Notes: generated from the sequence alone by a model not told the origin. Shown: positions 8,876 through 17,341, counted from the stretch's first letter. The stretch is 64,000 nucleotides of DNA from Vulcanimicrobiota bacterium (GCA_027459645.1 DAIDHQ010000008.1:62001-126000), one strand, 5' to 3'. Translations and numbers: made by a program.

Positions 8876-10255
8876 TTACGAAAAAACGGCCCCGGGATTC
8901 ATGACGCCGCTCGGATCGAGCGCGCGTTTGACCGCGCGCATTAGCGCCATTTCGCCGGGGCTTCGCTGCGCGAGCAAATCTTCACGCCGATAACGTCCGA
9001 TGCCGTGTTCGGCCGTAATGCTTCCGCCGTATTGCCGCACCATCGCGTGCACGACGGCGGTGACGTCCTCGCGGGGGATCGAACCGTCTGCGGGCAGCAG
9101 CACGTTGAAGTGCACGTTACCGTCGCCGATATGACCGAACGCGAGCACCCGCGCGCCGGAGAACCGGGCTTCGACCGCGGCGGTTGCTTCGATCACGAAC
9201 GCCGGAACCTGTGAGATCGCCACGGAGACGTCGTGCTTGGCGCTCGGACCCGCGCGGCGCTCGTGCTCGGTGATCGATTCGCGCCACATCCACAGCTCGT
9301 GACGCCGGTTGCTATCCGTAGCCACGACGGCGTCGGCCGCACAACCGCCGTCGAGCGTTTCGGCGAGTGCCGTTTCAAACGCGTCGTCGAGCGCAAGGGC
9401 GGAAGATGCTTCGACCAACAGGTACCACGCGCGTTCCCCCATGGGCGGCGCCAACGCCGGCTCGTGGGCCAGGCGCAACGCCACCGCGCGCTGCGGGAAG
9501 AACTCGAACGCGGAGAGCGTCTCGCCCAGCATGTGCTGCAACACGCCGAACGCACGCACGGCGTCTTGCAGGCGGTCGATGCCGAGCAGCGCCGTAGCAA
9601 CGAACCGCGGCTTCGGAACCAGTTTTAACACCGCACCGGTGACAATTCCAAGCGTCCCTTCCGCGCCGATGAAGAGCTGCTTCCAATCGTAGCCTGCGTT
9701 GTCTTTTCGCAGCGCGCGCATGCCGTCAAGACGCGTGCCGTCCGCGAGCACGACTTCGAGCCCCAGCACCTGCGCGCGCATCGTTCCGTAACGCACTACC
9801 GACGTGCCTCCGGCATTGGTCGAGATCAGGCCGCCGATCTGCGCGCTGCCTTCCGCTGCGAGCGAAAGCGGAAAGAGCCGTCCCGCTTGCGAGGCGCGCT
9901 CGCGCACGTCGGCTAAAACGCATCCGGCGTCGACCGAAATGGTGAAGCCGTCCGCATCCAGATCGCGGATCCGGTTCAAGCGCACCAGGCTTAAAACGAC
10001 GGCATCCCCTGCATCCAGCGGCGTTGCGCCGACGGCAAGGCCGGTGTTTCCGCCCTGCGGCACGACGGCGACGCGGTTTTGCGCGCAAACGCGAACGATT
10101 TCCGCTACTTCATTCACGCTCGCAGGGCGGACGACTGCAAGCGCGCGGCCCGTAAACGTGCCGCGCCAATCGGTAACGTAGGGTGCGATCAGCGCGGGAT
10201 CTTGCAGCAGCGCTCCAGGTCCGCACGCTCGCGAGAGCTCTTCGAAAAACGTCAC
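8876..10255 (-). CDS. FAD-linked oxidase/dehydrogenase (GlcD/D2HGDH-like)
   Basis: A 459-residue flavoenzyme of the VAO/PCMH family that oxidises a 2-hydroxy acid. The N-terminal FAD-binding domain (about 35-215) shows 'PQGGNTGLAVGATPLDAGD' and 'GGLISTNAGGTSVVRYG'. The C-terminal FAD-oxidase domain has 'HIGDGNVHFNVLLP' and 'ITAEHGIGRYRREDL', whose histidines belong to the substrate/metal site. Candidate substrates are D-lactate, glycolate or D-2-hydroxyglutarate; the sequence alone does not decide. It is the second gene of a pair with ketopantoate reductase, overlapping it by the four bases ATGA. The gene abuts the stop of the convergent lipoprotein gene without an intervening base. Confidence 0.85.
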   Translation of the reverse strand: MTFFEELSRACGPGALLQDPALIAPYVTDWRGTFTGRALAVVRPASVNEVAEIVRVCAQNRVAVVPQGGNTGLAVGATPLDAGDAVVLSLVRLNRIRDLDADGFTISVDAGCVLADVRERASQAGRLFPLSLAAEGSAQIGGLISTNAGGTSVVRYGTMRAQVLGLEVVLADGTRLDGMRALRKDNAGYDWKQLFIGAEGTLGIVTGAVLKLVPKPRFVATALLGIDRLQDAVRAFGVLQHMLGETLSAFEFFPQRAVALRLAHEPALAPPMGERAWYLLVEASSALALDDAFETALAETLDGGCAADAVVATDSNRRHELWMWRESITEHERRAGPSAKHDVSVAISQVPAFVIEATAAVEARFSGARVLAFGHIGDGNVHFNVLLPADGSIPREDVTAVVHAMVRQYGGSITAEHGIGRYRREDLLAQRSPGEMALMRAVKRALDPSGVMNPGAVFS

Positions 10256-11184
10256 GCGCGCGGGCGTTCGCGCAACGCTTCCTTCGCTTTGATCAATCGA
10301 ACCATCGCGTCGTTGTATGGGGTCGGAACGCCGGTGCGCCGCCCAAAAGCGACGACCGCGCCGTTGATGTGATCGATCTCACTGGGATGCCCTGATTCGA
10401 GATCGAACGCCATCGAACTCTTCGAATCCGCGCCCAGCTCGATGACCTGCGTGACGTAACTCCACGGATTTGCAAAGGGAAGATTGATCTTGAGCGCTGC
10501 GGCGACGGCTGCCACCTCTTCAGCCAGCGACTCCGAGAGGTGCGCGGCGTTCGGATCGCGCGCGATCTCACCGGTGTTACAATCGAGCAACGCGGAGAGC
10601 GCGTTGATTGCAGCGTTTGCGACGAGCTTTCCCCACAGGTGCGGGCGGATGTCGTAGACGACCGAAGCACGCAGACCCGATTGCGTCAGCAAATCTGAGA
10701 CCATTCGCGACGTTGCGGGAGCGGCCGAGGTGGAGCCGATGATCGTCGCGCCCTCTTCGGAGCTGCGAACCCGCCCGGGCGCGAGCGTCAGCGACGACTC
10801 GGTCGTGATGCCGAGCACAACCGGAACCGCACCTCCGAGTGCAGTCTTGATCGCATCTTCGTTTCCGACCCCGTTCTGCAACGACACGATCGGCGTCGCA
10901 GGATTGAGTTCACCAGCAAACGGCCGGAGCGCGCGCAACGTGTCGACGGCTTTGACGAAAAGGAACAGCACCTGCGATGCGAAAAGCTCGCGCGCGGACG
11001 CGGCGATCGTCACCTTCCGCGGCTGGGCACCGTTGACGCTCAGACCGTCCTGTGAAATCTTTCGCAACGTTTCCGCGTTAGCGTCGTACATCGCGACGTC
11101 GCACGTGGCCGCCAAATGATACCCAAAGAGCGTGCCCATGGACCCGGCGCCGATAATCCCAATCTTCAATTTGGCCTCGCTCAT
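10252..11184 (-). CDS. panE: 2-dehydropantoate 2-reductase
   Basis: A 310-residue NADPH-dependent reductase that converts ketopantoate to pantoate on the way to coenzyme A. The N terminus has the Rossmann motif 'IGIIGAGSMGTLFGYHLA'. Further family marks are 'VSLQNGVGNEDAI', 'LWGKLVANAAINALSALLD' (with the catalytic Lys) and the C-terminal 'GHPSEIDHINGAVV', which contains the conserved Ser and Glu. The ATG starts just before the Rossmann strand. It is the first gene of a two-gene unit with the FAD-linked dehydrogenase and is divergent from the rsbU-like gene, with only 41 bases between the two starts. Confidence 0.93.
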   Translation of the reverse strand: MSEAKLKIGIIGAGSMGTLFGYHLAATCDVAMYDANAETLRKISQDGLSVNGAQPRKVTIAASARELFASQVLFLFVKAVDTLRALRPFAGELNPATPIVSLQNGVGNEDAIKTALGGAVPVVLGITTESSLTLAPGRVRSSEEGATIIGSTSAAPATSRMVSDLLTQSGLRASVVYDIRPHLWGKLVANAAINALSALLDCNTGEIARDPNAAHLSESLAEEVAAVAAALKINLPFANPWSYVTQVIELGADSKSSMAFDLESGHPSEIDHINGAVVAFGRRTGVPTPYNDAMVRLIKAKEALRERPRA

Positions 11185-11225
11185 CGCGGCGCGTTTTCGA
11201 GAGTACGGCTGATTGAACCTAGCGC

Positions 11226-12599
11226 GTGACGGGTAGGACGCGCAGCAAGGAGTTCCTCATCAGCTCGATCGTCAGTATCGCTGCGCTCGTGGTCGCGGCG
11301 ACCGCCGCCGCCCTGTTCCTTCTTCTCCGCCGGCGGGACGCGCATCGAGCGCACGCCTCCGGCGCGATTGCCCGCGGGGACCTCCTCGATAACATTCCCG
11401 CACTCGTGTGGACGATGAAGCCGGACGGCACGGCGGAATTCTTCAATGCCGCCTGGACCGCGTTCACGGGGCGTTCGACGGCCGAGTTGCTGCGTGCGGG
11501 CGTCACCGAGGTCATCCATCCGGACGACCGCGCCGCGTTCTTCGCCACGTGGGGCGACGCCCTGCGCGGTGGCGGCCCACGGGAGGTCGAGATCCGCTTG
11601 CGCGGTTCGAACGCAAGGGAGTACCGGTGGCACCTCGCCCGCGCGTACCCCTCCGGCGAATCCGGCGGCATCGACCGCTGGGTCGGGACAGCGACCGACA
11701 TTCACGATCGCCACATCGCATTCGAACGGACGCAACAGGTCGCCGAGCGTCTGCAAGAAGCGCTCGCGCCGGGAACCTTACCATCGACGCAAAACGTGAT
11801 TCTGGACGCGACTTTCGTCCCGGCGAGCGAACTCGCGAACGTCGGCGGCGACTGGTACGACGCGCTCCCGCTCGACGATCGCACCATCTTCTTTGCGCTG
11901 GGCGACGTTGCAGGGCACGGTTTGGATGCCGCGGTTACGATGAGCCGCGTACGACAGCTCATCGTCGGCGCTGCGATGGCGCAACGCGATCCGGCGACGG
12001 TTCTGAAGCTTGTGAACCGCGCGCTCGCACTTCAAGAGACGACGATCGTTACGGCCGTGGTCGGCTTCATCGACATTTACGCATTCACGTTGCGATATGC
12101 GACCGCCGGTCATCCCGCGCCGATTTTGGTGCAGCCGAACGGTCCGGCGTCGTCGCTCCAGCATTTCGGAACGCCTTTGAATCTGGAACCCGAACTCGAG
12201 ACGCGCACCTTCGAAGAACGATTGCGTCCTGGGTCGCTGCTGGTGCTCTACACCGACGGCCTGACCGAAGCGACGCGCGACATCTTCAACGGCGAGCGTC
12301 GCCTATTGCTCGCCGCCCGCGTGGCAAACGACGCCATGGTTGAAAGCCCTTCCGAAGCGATTCGACGCCAAATGTTCGGCAACGAACGCGGACACGACGA
12401 CGTAGCCATACTGACCGTGAAATGTGGGGGAACGCCCGTACTGCAAGCCGTAGATTCCGAAGATACGGCAATCGCGACAAGTGCTCTGCGCTCGCGCGTA
12501 CCCAAGACGCTCGAACCCGACGGCATTGCCGGACGCTATGGACATCATCTTGGAGGAGAACCGACCGTTGGAAAGCCCACCGTTCGCCGACGCGCCTGA
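11226..12599 (+). CDS. PAS-containing PP2C (SpoIIE/RsbU-type) phosphatase
   Basis: A 457-residue regulator likely to dephosphorylate an RsbV-type antagonist and so activate a stress sigma factor. It has one N-terminal membrane helix (about 11-34), a PAS domain (about 50-160, with 'FFNAAWTAFTGRS' and 'VIHPDDRAAFF'), and a SpoIIE phosphatase domain (about 180-400) with the metal-binding motifs 'GGDWYDA', 'GDVAGHGLDAA', 'LYTDGLTEA' and 'GHDDVAILTV'. The start is a GTG at 11226, the first start that includes the whole membrane helix; no strong ribosome site is seen. About 55 residues extend past the normal end of the phosphatase domain, and the last 62 bases overlap the next gene, which encodes the probable substrate. 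Confidence 0.88.
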   Translation: MTGRTRSKEFLISSIVSIAALVVAATAAALFLLLRRRDAHRAHASGAIARGDLLDNIPALVWTMKPDGTAEFFNAAWTAFTGRSTAELLRAGVTEVIHPDDRAAFFATWGDALRGGGPREVEIRLRGSNAREYRWHLARAYPSGESGGIDRWVGTATDIHDRHIAFERTQQVAERLQEALAPGTLPSTQNVILDATFVPASELANVGGDWYDALPLDDRTIFFALGDVAGHGLDAAVTMSRVRQLIVGAAMAQRDPATVLKLVNRALALQETTIVTAVVGFIDIYAFTLRYATAGHPAPILVQPNGPASSLQHFGTPLNLEPELETRTFEERLRPGSLLVLYTDGLTEATRDIFNGERRLLLAARVANDAMVESPSEAIRRQMFGNERGHDDVAILTVKCGGTPVLQAVDSEDTAIATSALRSRVPKTLEPDGIAGRYGHHLGGEPTVGKPTVRRRA

Positions 12600-12879
12600 C
12601 CGCACGATCGCTCTAAGCGGAGACTTGGATCTTGCGGTCAGAGAAGAATTACAGAAGCGCTTCGACGAGGCCGGACTCGCGGCGCATTACGTCACGCTCG
12701 ATCTGACCGACGTCAATTACATGGATTCGTCGGCGATCGGCGCGATGATCTTGTTGCACCGGCGTCTACGCGAAAAAGACGGCGAGCTTCGATTCCGGCT
12801 GCGAAAGAACGGCGCGTACCGGCTGCTGGAAATCGCCGGGCTAATCGCGGTCTTCCCGGTGGAAATCGTCGAGGACTAA
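12538..12879 (+). CDS. STAS anti-sigma factor antagonist (RsbV/SpoIIAA type)
   Basis: A 113-residue STAS-domain protein. The core 'TIALSGDLDLAV...YVTLDLTDVNYMDSSAIGAM' is that of RsbV/SpoIIAA; the second Ser in 'MDSSAIG' aligns with the residue phosphorylated by the anti-sigma kinase and dephosphorylated by the phosphatase encoded just upstream. An ATG at 12538 gives a normal-length protein but lies inside the phosphatase gene, so the two overlap by 62 bases in different frames; a start nearer the end of the upstream gene would truncate the first beta strand. Expected partners in the window are the RsbW-like kinase at 37.1-37.5 kb and the sigma factor at 49.7-50.4 kb. Its stop shares CTAA with the convergent mlaD-like gene. 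Confidence 0.85.
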   Translation: MDIILEENRPLESPPFADAPDRTIALSGDLDLAVREELQKRFDEAGLAAHYVTLDLTDVNYMDSSAIGAMILLHRRLREKDGELRFRLRKNGAYRLLEIAGLIAVFPVEIVED

Positions 12880-14480
12880 GGCAACTGCGCTTGAACGCCG
12901 TAGGTGAAGCGGCGTTCTGCATGATTGATCGCGCGCTCGCCGACGAAGATCTGCAAGCCGTGCGCGACGTTGAGATTTCCGTAGAGATCCAATTCGGGCC
13001 GCTGTAGGTCGAAGAGCCGGCCTTCCAAGCCAAAGACCTTCGCATTGTACTCGCCGAGCAATCCGAGTTGCGAATAGAGCACGCCCCCGCCAACGCGCAC
13101 GTGTTTGTTCATCGACTGGATGAGCGCGAGATTCGCGGTCGTTCCATGCCCGACGTCGTTCGCGCCCAGCAACAGGCTCGTCGACGAGCGCGGAAAGATC
13201 ACCGCATTCAAATCGCCCGAGGGACCTCGCGCATTCGTCAAGCGCGGATTGGGACAACAGACGGTCTGCGCGTTGAGCGCGCTCAGACGCAGCTGAATCG
13301 CGATGAGGTTGCGAGCGAGGCTCGCGAGACGGCGCTTGACCCGAATCTGAACCGGCGAAAGTCCGCCGTTTTTGTTCGTGGGGAACGGCGTGGCCACGCC
13401 TGCCGGGGGCGGGGTGACGTAGGGGTAAGGCGTGCCGTAGGCGCCGCTCGGTTGCGGAAACGGCGTCGCGCCTTCATCCACGCCGTAGACGCTGCTGGTG
13501 GCCCCAAAGGCGCCCAGGAGTGAATTTACGCGCTGCATCGCCGCGTCCGCATTGGCGATCGTGTTCTTCAACTGTGCTTGCGTCTGCGGATCGCCGGTAA
13601 CGTTGCGAAGATCTTTCGCGATACCACTCACGGTGTTCAAGGTGTCGGCGATGCTGTGCGCGCTCGAAATAATGTCTTGATGCAAGCCCTTATTGGTTAC
13701 GAGCGACTGCAGCGAAACGACGGACGCGTTGAGGGAGACGGTCGTCGTCTGCAGCTGCGTGAGGATTGCATTGACCTTGCGCGATGAAAGTTTCGTCGTA
13801 TCGTTGAGCGTGCCGGTGAGGGCGACGATGTTCGAGCTCGCCTGCGCGAGGCTAGACTGGAGCTGCGTCGACATCGTGGAGATCGCGTTCTTGGCCGTCA
13901 ACGTGAGATCGTTGGCGTTGTCGAGCGTCGTCTGCAGCGAGCTGATCAGTTGGGGTTCGCGGCGCTCGAGTTCGCCGAGCATCGCATCCAGCCGTTTGAT
14001 TTCGCCCTGGCCCTGCTGCAAGAGGTCGGCGATCGTCGCCGTGTTGGTTCCCTGCGGCTGTTCGTCGATCGGCAACACGCGGCGCTCCAGCGTCGCGACC
14101 GCGGGAGGCGCCGGCGTTGGACCGTAGACGCCGCGCGGACGCGGTTGCGGCACGGGAGGAACGATCAGCAGGTTCGGGTCGCCGGTCAGCGGAGCTTGAA
14201 TCAGAAAGCGCGACGCTTTTGGAATATCGACGTCGCGATTGATCGCGAGAATCACGTCGACCGTGTTGTCCGGCAACAGCGTGATCGAATCGACCGTGCC
14301 CACCGTGACGCCCGAGAAATAGACCATCGCGCCCGAATGCAAACCCGCCGCACTTTGGAAATGCACGCCGATCCGATACCCGGTGTGCCGCGTACCGAAA
14401 TCGGTGATCACGTAGAACACGCCGAATAGCAGCAAGAGCGCCAATAATGCAAATGCGCCAACCTGCGCCTGCTTACTCAT
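12876..14480 (-). CDS. MlaD-family MCE protein with long C-terminal extension
   Basis: A 534-residue periplasmic lipid-transport component. It has a membrane anchor (about 7-28), then one MCE domain (about 38-118, including 'GAMVYFSGVTVGTVDSI' and 'ILAINRDVDIPKASRF'). A Pro-rich stretch follows, then about 160 residues of amphipathic helix rich in Ser/Thr/Gln/Leu, as in proteins whose helices form a tunnel across the periplasm. A second Pro/Tyr/Thr-rich linker leads to about 150 residues of beta-rich sequence at the C terminus. E. coli MlaD ends soon after its MCE domain, so this form is closer to PqiB/Mce-like tethered proteins. It should act with the MlaE permease and MlaF ATPase encoded upstream, from which it is separated by a 196-base gap with a structured element. 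Confidence 0.85.
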   Translation of the reverse strand: MSKQAQVGAFALLALLLLFGVFYVITDFGTRHTGYRIGVHFQSAAGLHSGAMVYFSGVTVGTVDSITLLPDNTVDVILAINRDVDIPKASRFLIQAPLTGDPNLLIVPPVPQPRPRGVYGPTPAPPAVATLERRVLPIDEQPQGTNTATIADLLQQGQGEIKRLDAMLGELERREPQLISSLQTTLDNANDLTLTAKNAISTMSTQLQSSLAQASSNIVALTGTLNDTTKLSSRKVNAILTQLQTTTVSLNASVVSLQSLVTNKGLHQDIISSAHSIADTLNTVSGIAKDLRNVTGDPQTQAQLKNTIANADAAMQRVNSLLGAFGATSSVYGVDEGATPFPQPSGAYGTPYPYVTPPPAGVATPFPTNKNGGLSPVQIRVKRRLASLARNLIAIQLRLSALNAQTVCCPNPRLTNARGPSGDLNAVIFPRSSTSLLLGANDVGHGTTANLALIQSMNKHVRVGGGVLYSQLGLLGEYNAKVFGLEGRLFDLQRPELDLYGNLNVAHGLQIFVGERAINHAERRFTYGVQAQLP

Positions 14481-14533
14481 TGCTTAGACTCTTACGCAGC
14501 GCCACGAAATAAGCCTATCCCAACGCGCGCTTT

Positions 14534-14672
14534 GGACCACCGCCACCTTGCCGAGCAGGCGGCTCCGAACGAGCCGCGGAGCCAGGATGGCGGGAACCGC
14601 GACGAAGGCAGCAGGAGCTTTCCAGGAGGGAAAAGCGAGGAGCGTCGACGGCTCGGCAATGCGGCGTGGTCC
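14534..14672 (-). repeat. Imperfect-palindrome structured element between mlaF and mlaD
   Basis: Two arms at 14534-14556 and 14651-14672 can pair over about 21 base pairs. They contain a perfect GGACCAC/GTGGTCC outer helix and a perfect TTGCCGAGC/GCTCGGCAA inner helix, separated by a short stretch with one bulge, one wobble and one mismatch. Inside lie two overlapping, mutually exclusive hairpins (14559-14577, and 14561-14583) and a third at 14617-14636. It occupies most of the 196-base gap in an otherwise tightly packed operon. It could be a mobile palindromic repeat (REP/MITE-like), a structured RNA leader for mlaD, or a processing site. I can see the pairing; the role is unknown. Confidence 0.6.
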
Positions 14673-14676
14673 ATAG

Positions 14677-15432
14677 TTAAATAGGAATTGGTCCAACTTC
14701 GGAACCCTGAATGAATTGCTGGACGATGGGATTGCTGCTCTTGCGGATCTCGTCCACCGTGCCGTAGGCGATGATCGCACCCTCGAAGAGCATGGCGACG
14801 TAATCGGCCATCATGTAGATCGACTGCAGGTCGTGCGAGATGACGACGGCCGTTCCGTCCAGCTTCTGCCGCAGGCGCACGATGGTATCGGTAATGAGGT
14901 GCGTGACGATGGGGTCGAGGCCGGTCGTCGGTTCGTCGTAGAGGACCAGGTCGGGCTTGGTCACGATCGCGCGCGCAAACCCGGCGCGCTTGAGCATCCC
15001 GCCCGAAAGCTCGCTCGGCATGCTGTCGTAGGTGTGGGCCAGCCCCACCGAATCGAGCGCATCTTCAACCGTCTTGCGGATTTCGGCATCGGTCATCTGC
15101 GTGCGCTCGCGCAACGGCAACGCGACGTTATCGCCCACCGTCAGACTGTCGAGCAGCGCCGCAAACTGAAACGAGAGGCTGATATGGCGGCGCACGTCGT
15201 TCAGGTGCGCTTCGGGCATGTGGCAGATGTCCGCAGTGCCGATGTAGACGTGTCCGAAATCGGGCTTGCGCAGGCCGTCGAGCAAGCGGACGATCGTCGA
15301 CTTACCCGCGCCGGAAAGTCCGATGATGCAGGTGATCGCGCCCTTGACCACGTCCAAGCTGCAATTCTTCAAAATCACCCGATCGCCGTACATCAGCGTT
15401 ACGTCGTCGAGGCGCGCGTATACGTCGGCCAC
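14677..15432 (-). CDS. mlaF: ABC transporter ATP-binding protein, MlaF type
   Basis: A 251-residue ATPase that energises MlaE-type lipid transport at the inner membrane. It has Walker A 'IGLSGAGKSTIVRLLDG', a Q-loop in 'LSFQFAALLDSLTV', the signature 'ELSGGMLKRAGFARA', Walker B 'DLVLYDEPTTGLDP' and the switch His in 'VVISHDLQS'. The 'GGM.KR' form of the signature and the following spacing are typical of MlaF/Ttg2A. The start is GTG at 15432: the preceding mlaE stop and this start overlap as TAGTG, so the genes are translationally coupled. A longer reading of the same frame runs into mlaE and is not coding there. Confidence 0.93.
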   Translation of the reverse strand: MADVYARLDDVTLMYGDRVILKNCSLDVVKGAITCIIGLSGAGKSTIVRLLDGLRKPDFGHVYIGTADICHMPEAHLNDVRRHISLSFQFAALLDSLTVGDNVALPLRERTQMTDAEIRKTVEDALDSVGLAHTYDSMPSELSGGMLKRAGFARAIVTKPDLVLYDEPTTGLDPIVTHLITDTIVRLRQKLDGTAVVISHDLQSIYMMADYVAMLFEGAIIAYGTVDEIRKSSNPIVQQFIQGSEVGPIPI

Positions 15433-16208
15433 TAATGCGTTCCGAACAGGGCGAACGACATGATGAAATTGGATATGAAGATCATGATGATCGAAAGCAC
15501 GACGGCACCCGTCGTCGAATTCCCGACGCCCGCCGCGCCTCCGCGCGTGCGCAATCCTTGATAGGCTCCGACGAGCGCGATGATGCAGGCGAATACGACC
15601 GACTTGACGAGCCCCTTCAGGACGTCTTCGAAGCCCACGGCCTGACGCGCCGATGCCAGAAACGTGGCGGTCGAAATGTGCGCGTAGGTCTGCGCGATCC
15701 ACATTCCGCCCGCGATGGAGACGACGTCGGCAAAGACGGTGAGCAGCGGCAGCATGATCACGAGCGCGAGCAACCGCGGTAATACCAGAAAGCGCGGAAC
15801 CTCGAGGCCCATGGACGTAAGCGCCTCGATCTGTTCGGTGACGACCATCGATCCAATCTCGGCGGCAATGGCGGCGCCGACGCGGCCCGCAACGACGACG
15901 GCGGTGAGCATCGGTCCCAGTTCCCGAACCGACGCAAAGGTAACCGCTCCGCCCACGAGCGTGCCGACGCCGAATTGCACCGCCTGAACTGCCGATTCGA
16001 GCGAGATCACCATGCCCGTGAACAGCGACGTCAGGATGACGATCGAGATCGATTGCACCCCGAGGAAGTAGCATTGACTGATCGTCTCGACGAAGCGGAT
16101 GCGTAACCGCAGGAGGAAGCTTCCCGACGCACCGGCGAGGGTAACGATGCCGCCCGTGTATTCGAAGAAGTCGATCGTCGCGCGCCCGAAGCGGTCCAGC
16201 ATCTTCAT
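15432..16208 (-). CDS. mlaE: ABC transporter permease, MlaE family
   Basis: A 258-residue permease of the MlaE/TrnAD family, the membrane part of a phospholipid transporter that maintains outer-membrane asymmetry. It has an N-terminal amphipathic region, five to six membrane helices and the conserved 'RELGPMLTAVVVAGRVGAAIAAEIGSM' region with the following 'EQIEALTSMGLEVPRFLV' coupling segment that contacts MlaF. It starts four bases inside the end of the upstream coiled-coil gene (ATGA) and ends overlapping the mlaF start, so rph, the coiled-coil gene, mlaE and mlaF form one coupled run. No MlaA, MlaB or MlaC homologue is seen in the window. Confidence 0.92.
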   Translation of the reverse strand: MKMLDRFGRATIDFFEYTGGIVTLAGASGSFLLRLRIRFVETISQCYFLGVQSISIVILTSLFTGMVISLESAVQAVQFGVGTLVGGAVTFASVRELGPMLTAVVVAGRVGAAIAAEIGSMVVTEQIEALTSMGLEVPRFLVLPRLLALVIMLPLLTVFADVVSIAGGMWIAQTYAHISTATFLASARQAVGFEDVLKGLVKSVVFACIIALVGAYQGLRTRGGAAGVGNSTTGAVVLSIIMIFISNFIMSFALFGTH

Positions 16209-16543
16209 CGTTGAGCGCCCTCGATTCGAGCCGCTTCGGCGAGAACTCCTTGCGTCGCTTCGATGCGCTTCACCGCGACGCCGCGCTCGGCGGTGAGGTT
16301 GAAGACGACTTGATTCGCATTCTCCAAGCGTTTATCGACGTCGCGCAAGTGCGCGCGCGCTTCGCGCTCGAACGGCGTAAAATAGCGGCGCACCGCCTCG
16401 AGATACTCGCGACGCCGGCTTTCGTCGAAATCGCCTGCGGCGATTGCGGCGCGAGCGCGTTCCTGCGCGGCGCGCATCGCACGGTCCGTAATGTGGAACT
16501 CGCCGATGCGCGCGACCAGGGCTTCCAACTGCGGATCAGGCAT
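16205..16543 (-). CDS. Hypothetical coiled-coil protein between rph and mlaE
   Basis: I do not recognise this 112-residue protein. It is highly charged and almost entirely helical by composition; the second half, from '[20 protein letters not shown]' onward, has heptad-like spacing of Leu, Val and Ala that suggests a coiled coil. It has no signal peptide, membrane segment or cysteine. The ATG at 16543 overlaps the end of rph by eight bases and its TGA overlaps the mlaE ATG by four, which argues that it is a real, translated gene. Its position suggests a role tied either to RNase PH or to the Mla transporter, but nothing in the sequence decides. Confidence 0.65.
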   Translation of the reverse strand: MPDPQLEALVARIGEFHITDRAMRAAQERARAAIAAGDFDESRRREYLEAVRRYFTPFEREARAHLRDVDKRLENANQVVFNLTAERGVAVKRIEATQGVLAEAARIEGAQR

Positions 16544-17285
16544 GCGCGGCGACGGGCAGCGGCACGCCGGCGGCGTCGAGCACCGCGCGTTGCACGGCAA
16601 AGAGCTCGCGAAGGCCGCCTTCGGCGAGGCCGAGCATGCGGTCCAGTTCGCCGCGATCGAACGGTGCGGCTTCCGCTGTCCCTTGGATCTCGACGAACTT
16701 TCCAGCATCGGTCATAAACACGTTCATATCCGTGTGCGCCCGGCTGTCTTCGTCGTAAGCAAGGTCGAGCAGCGGCAGCGCGTCAACGACGCCGACGCTC
16801 ACGGCGGCCACCATGCCGGTCAGCGGCCAGTTCGCAGCGCGGAACGCACCGATTTTAGCCAGCGCGAGCGCGAGCGCGACATACGCGCCCGTTACCGACG
16901 CGGTGCGCGTCCCGCCGTCCGCCTGCAGCACGTCGCAATCCAGCCACACGGTTCGCTCACCGAGCTTCGCCGTGTTGGTGATCGCGCGGAGCGCGCGTCC
17001 GATGATGCGCTGAATCTCGTGCGTGCGGCCGCCCACGCGCCCTTTCGCGGATTCCCGTTGAGTCCGTTCCTGCGTCGCTCTGGGCAGCATGGAATACTCG
17101 GCCGTGACCCATCCGAGCCCCCGCCCCTTCATCCACTGCGGCACCTTCTCGTCGATGCTGGCGGCGCAGAGCACGCGCGTGTTCCCAAGCGAGATCAGCG
17201 CGCTGCCTTCCGCGTATTTCAAAAATCCCGGCTCGATCGTGACCGGGCGCAGTTGATCGGGTCGTCTTCCATCGGAGCGAATCAT
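16536..17285 (-). CDS. rph: Ribonuclease PH
   Basis: A 249-residue phosphorolytic 3'-5' exoribonuclease that trims tRNA precursors and degrades structured RNA. The start '[19 protein letters not shown]' is the classic N-terminal signature, followed by '[20 protein letters not shown]', '[15 protein letters not shown]' and '[16 protein letters not shown]'. The late '[20 protein letters not shown]' contains the catalytic Asp and phosphate-binding Arg. Length is normal. It is the first gene of the rph-coiled coil-mlaE-mlaF run. A small GGCCG-AAG-CGGCC hairpin lies in the 56 bases between it and the end of glmS. Confidence 0.95.
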   Translation of the reverse strand: MIRSDGRRPDQLRPVTIEPGFLKYAEGSALISLGNTRVLCAASIDEKVPQWMKGRGLGWVTAEYSMLPRATQERTQRESAKGRVGGRTHEIQRIIGRALRAITNTAKLGERTVWLDCDVLQADGGTRTASVTGAYVALALALAKIGAFRAANWPLTGMVAAVSVGVVDALPLLDLAYDEDSRAHTDMNVFMTDAGKFVEIQGTAEAAPFDRGELDRMLGLAEGGLRELFAVQRAVLDAAGVPLPVAAHA

Positions 17286-17341
17286 CCGTGCTGGCGTTTG
17301 ACTCTTCCGGACGAGCGCCTTCCTCTAGCGGCCGAAGCGGC

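Noticed and set aside
14484-14780. A 98-residue minus-strand frame through the palindromic element
   Set aside because: It overlaps the end of mlaF in another frame and its sequence simply follows the inverted repeats; treated as structured DNA/RNA instead.
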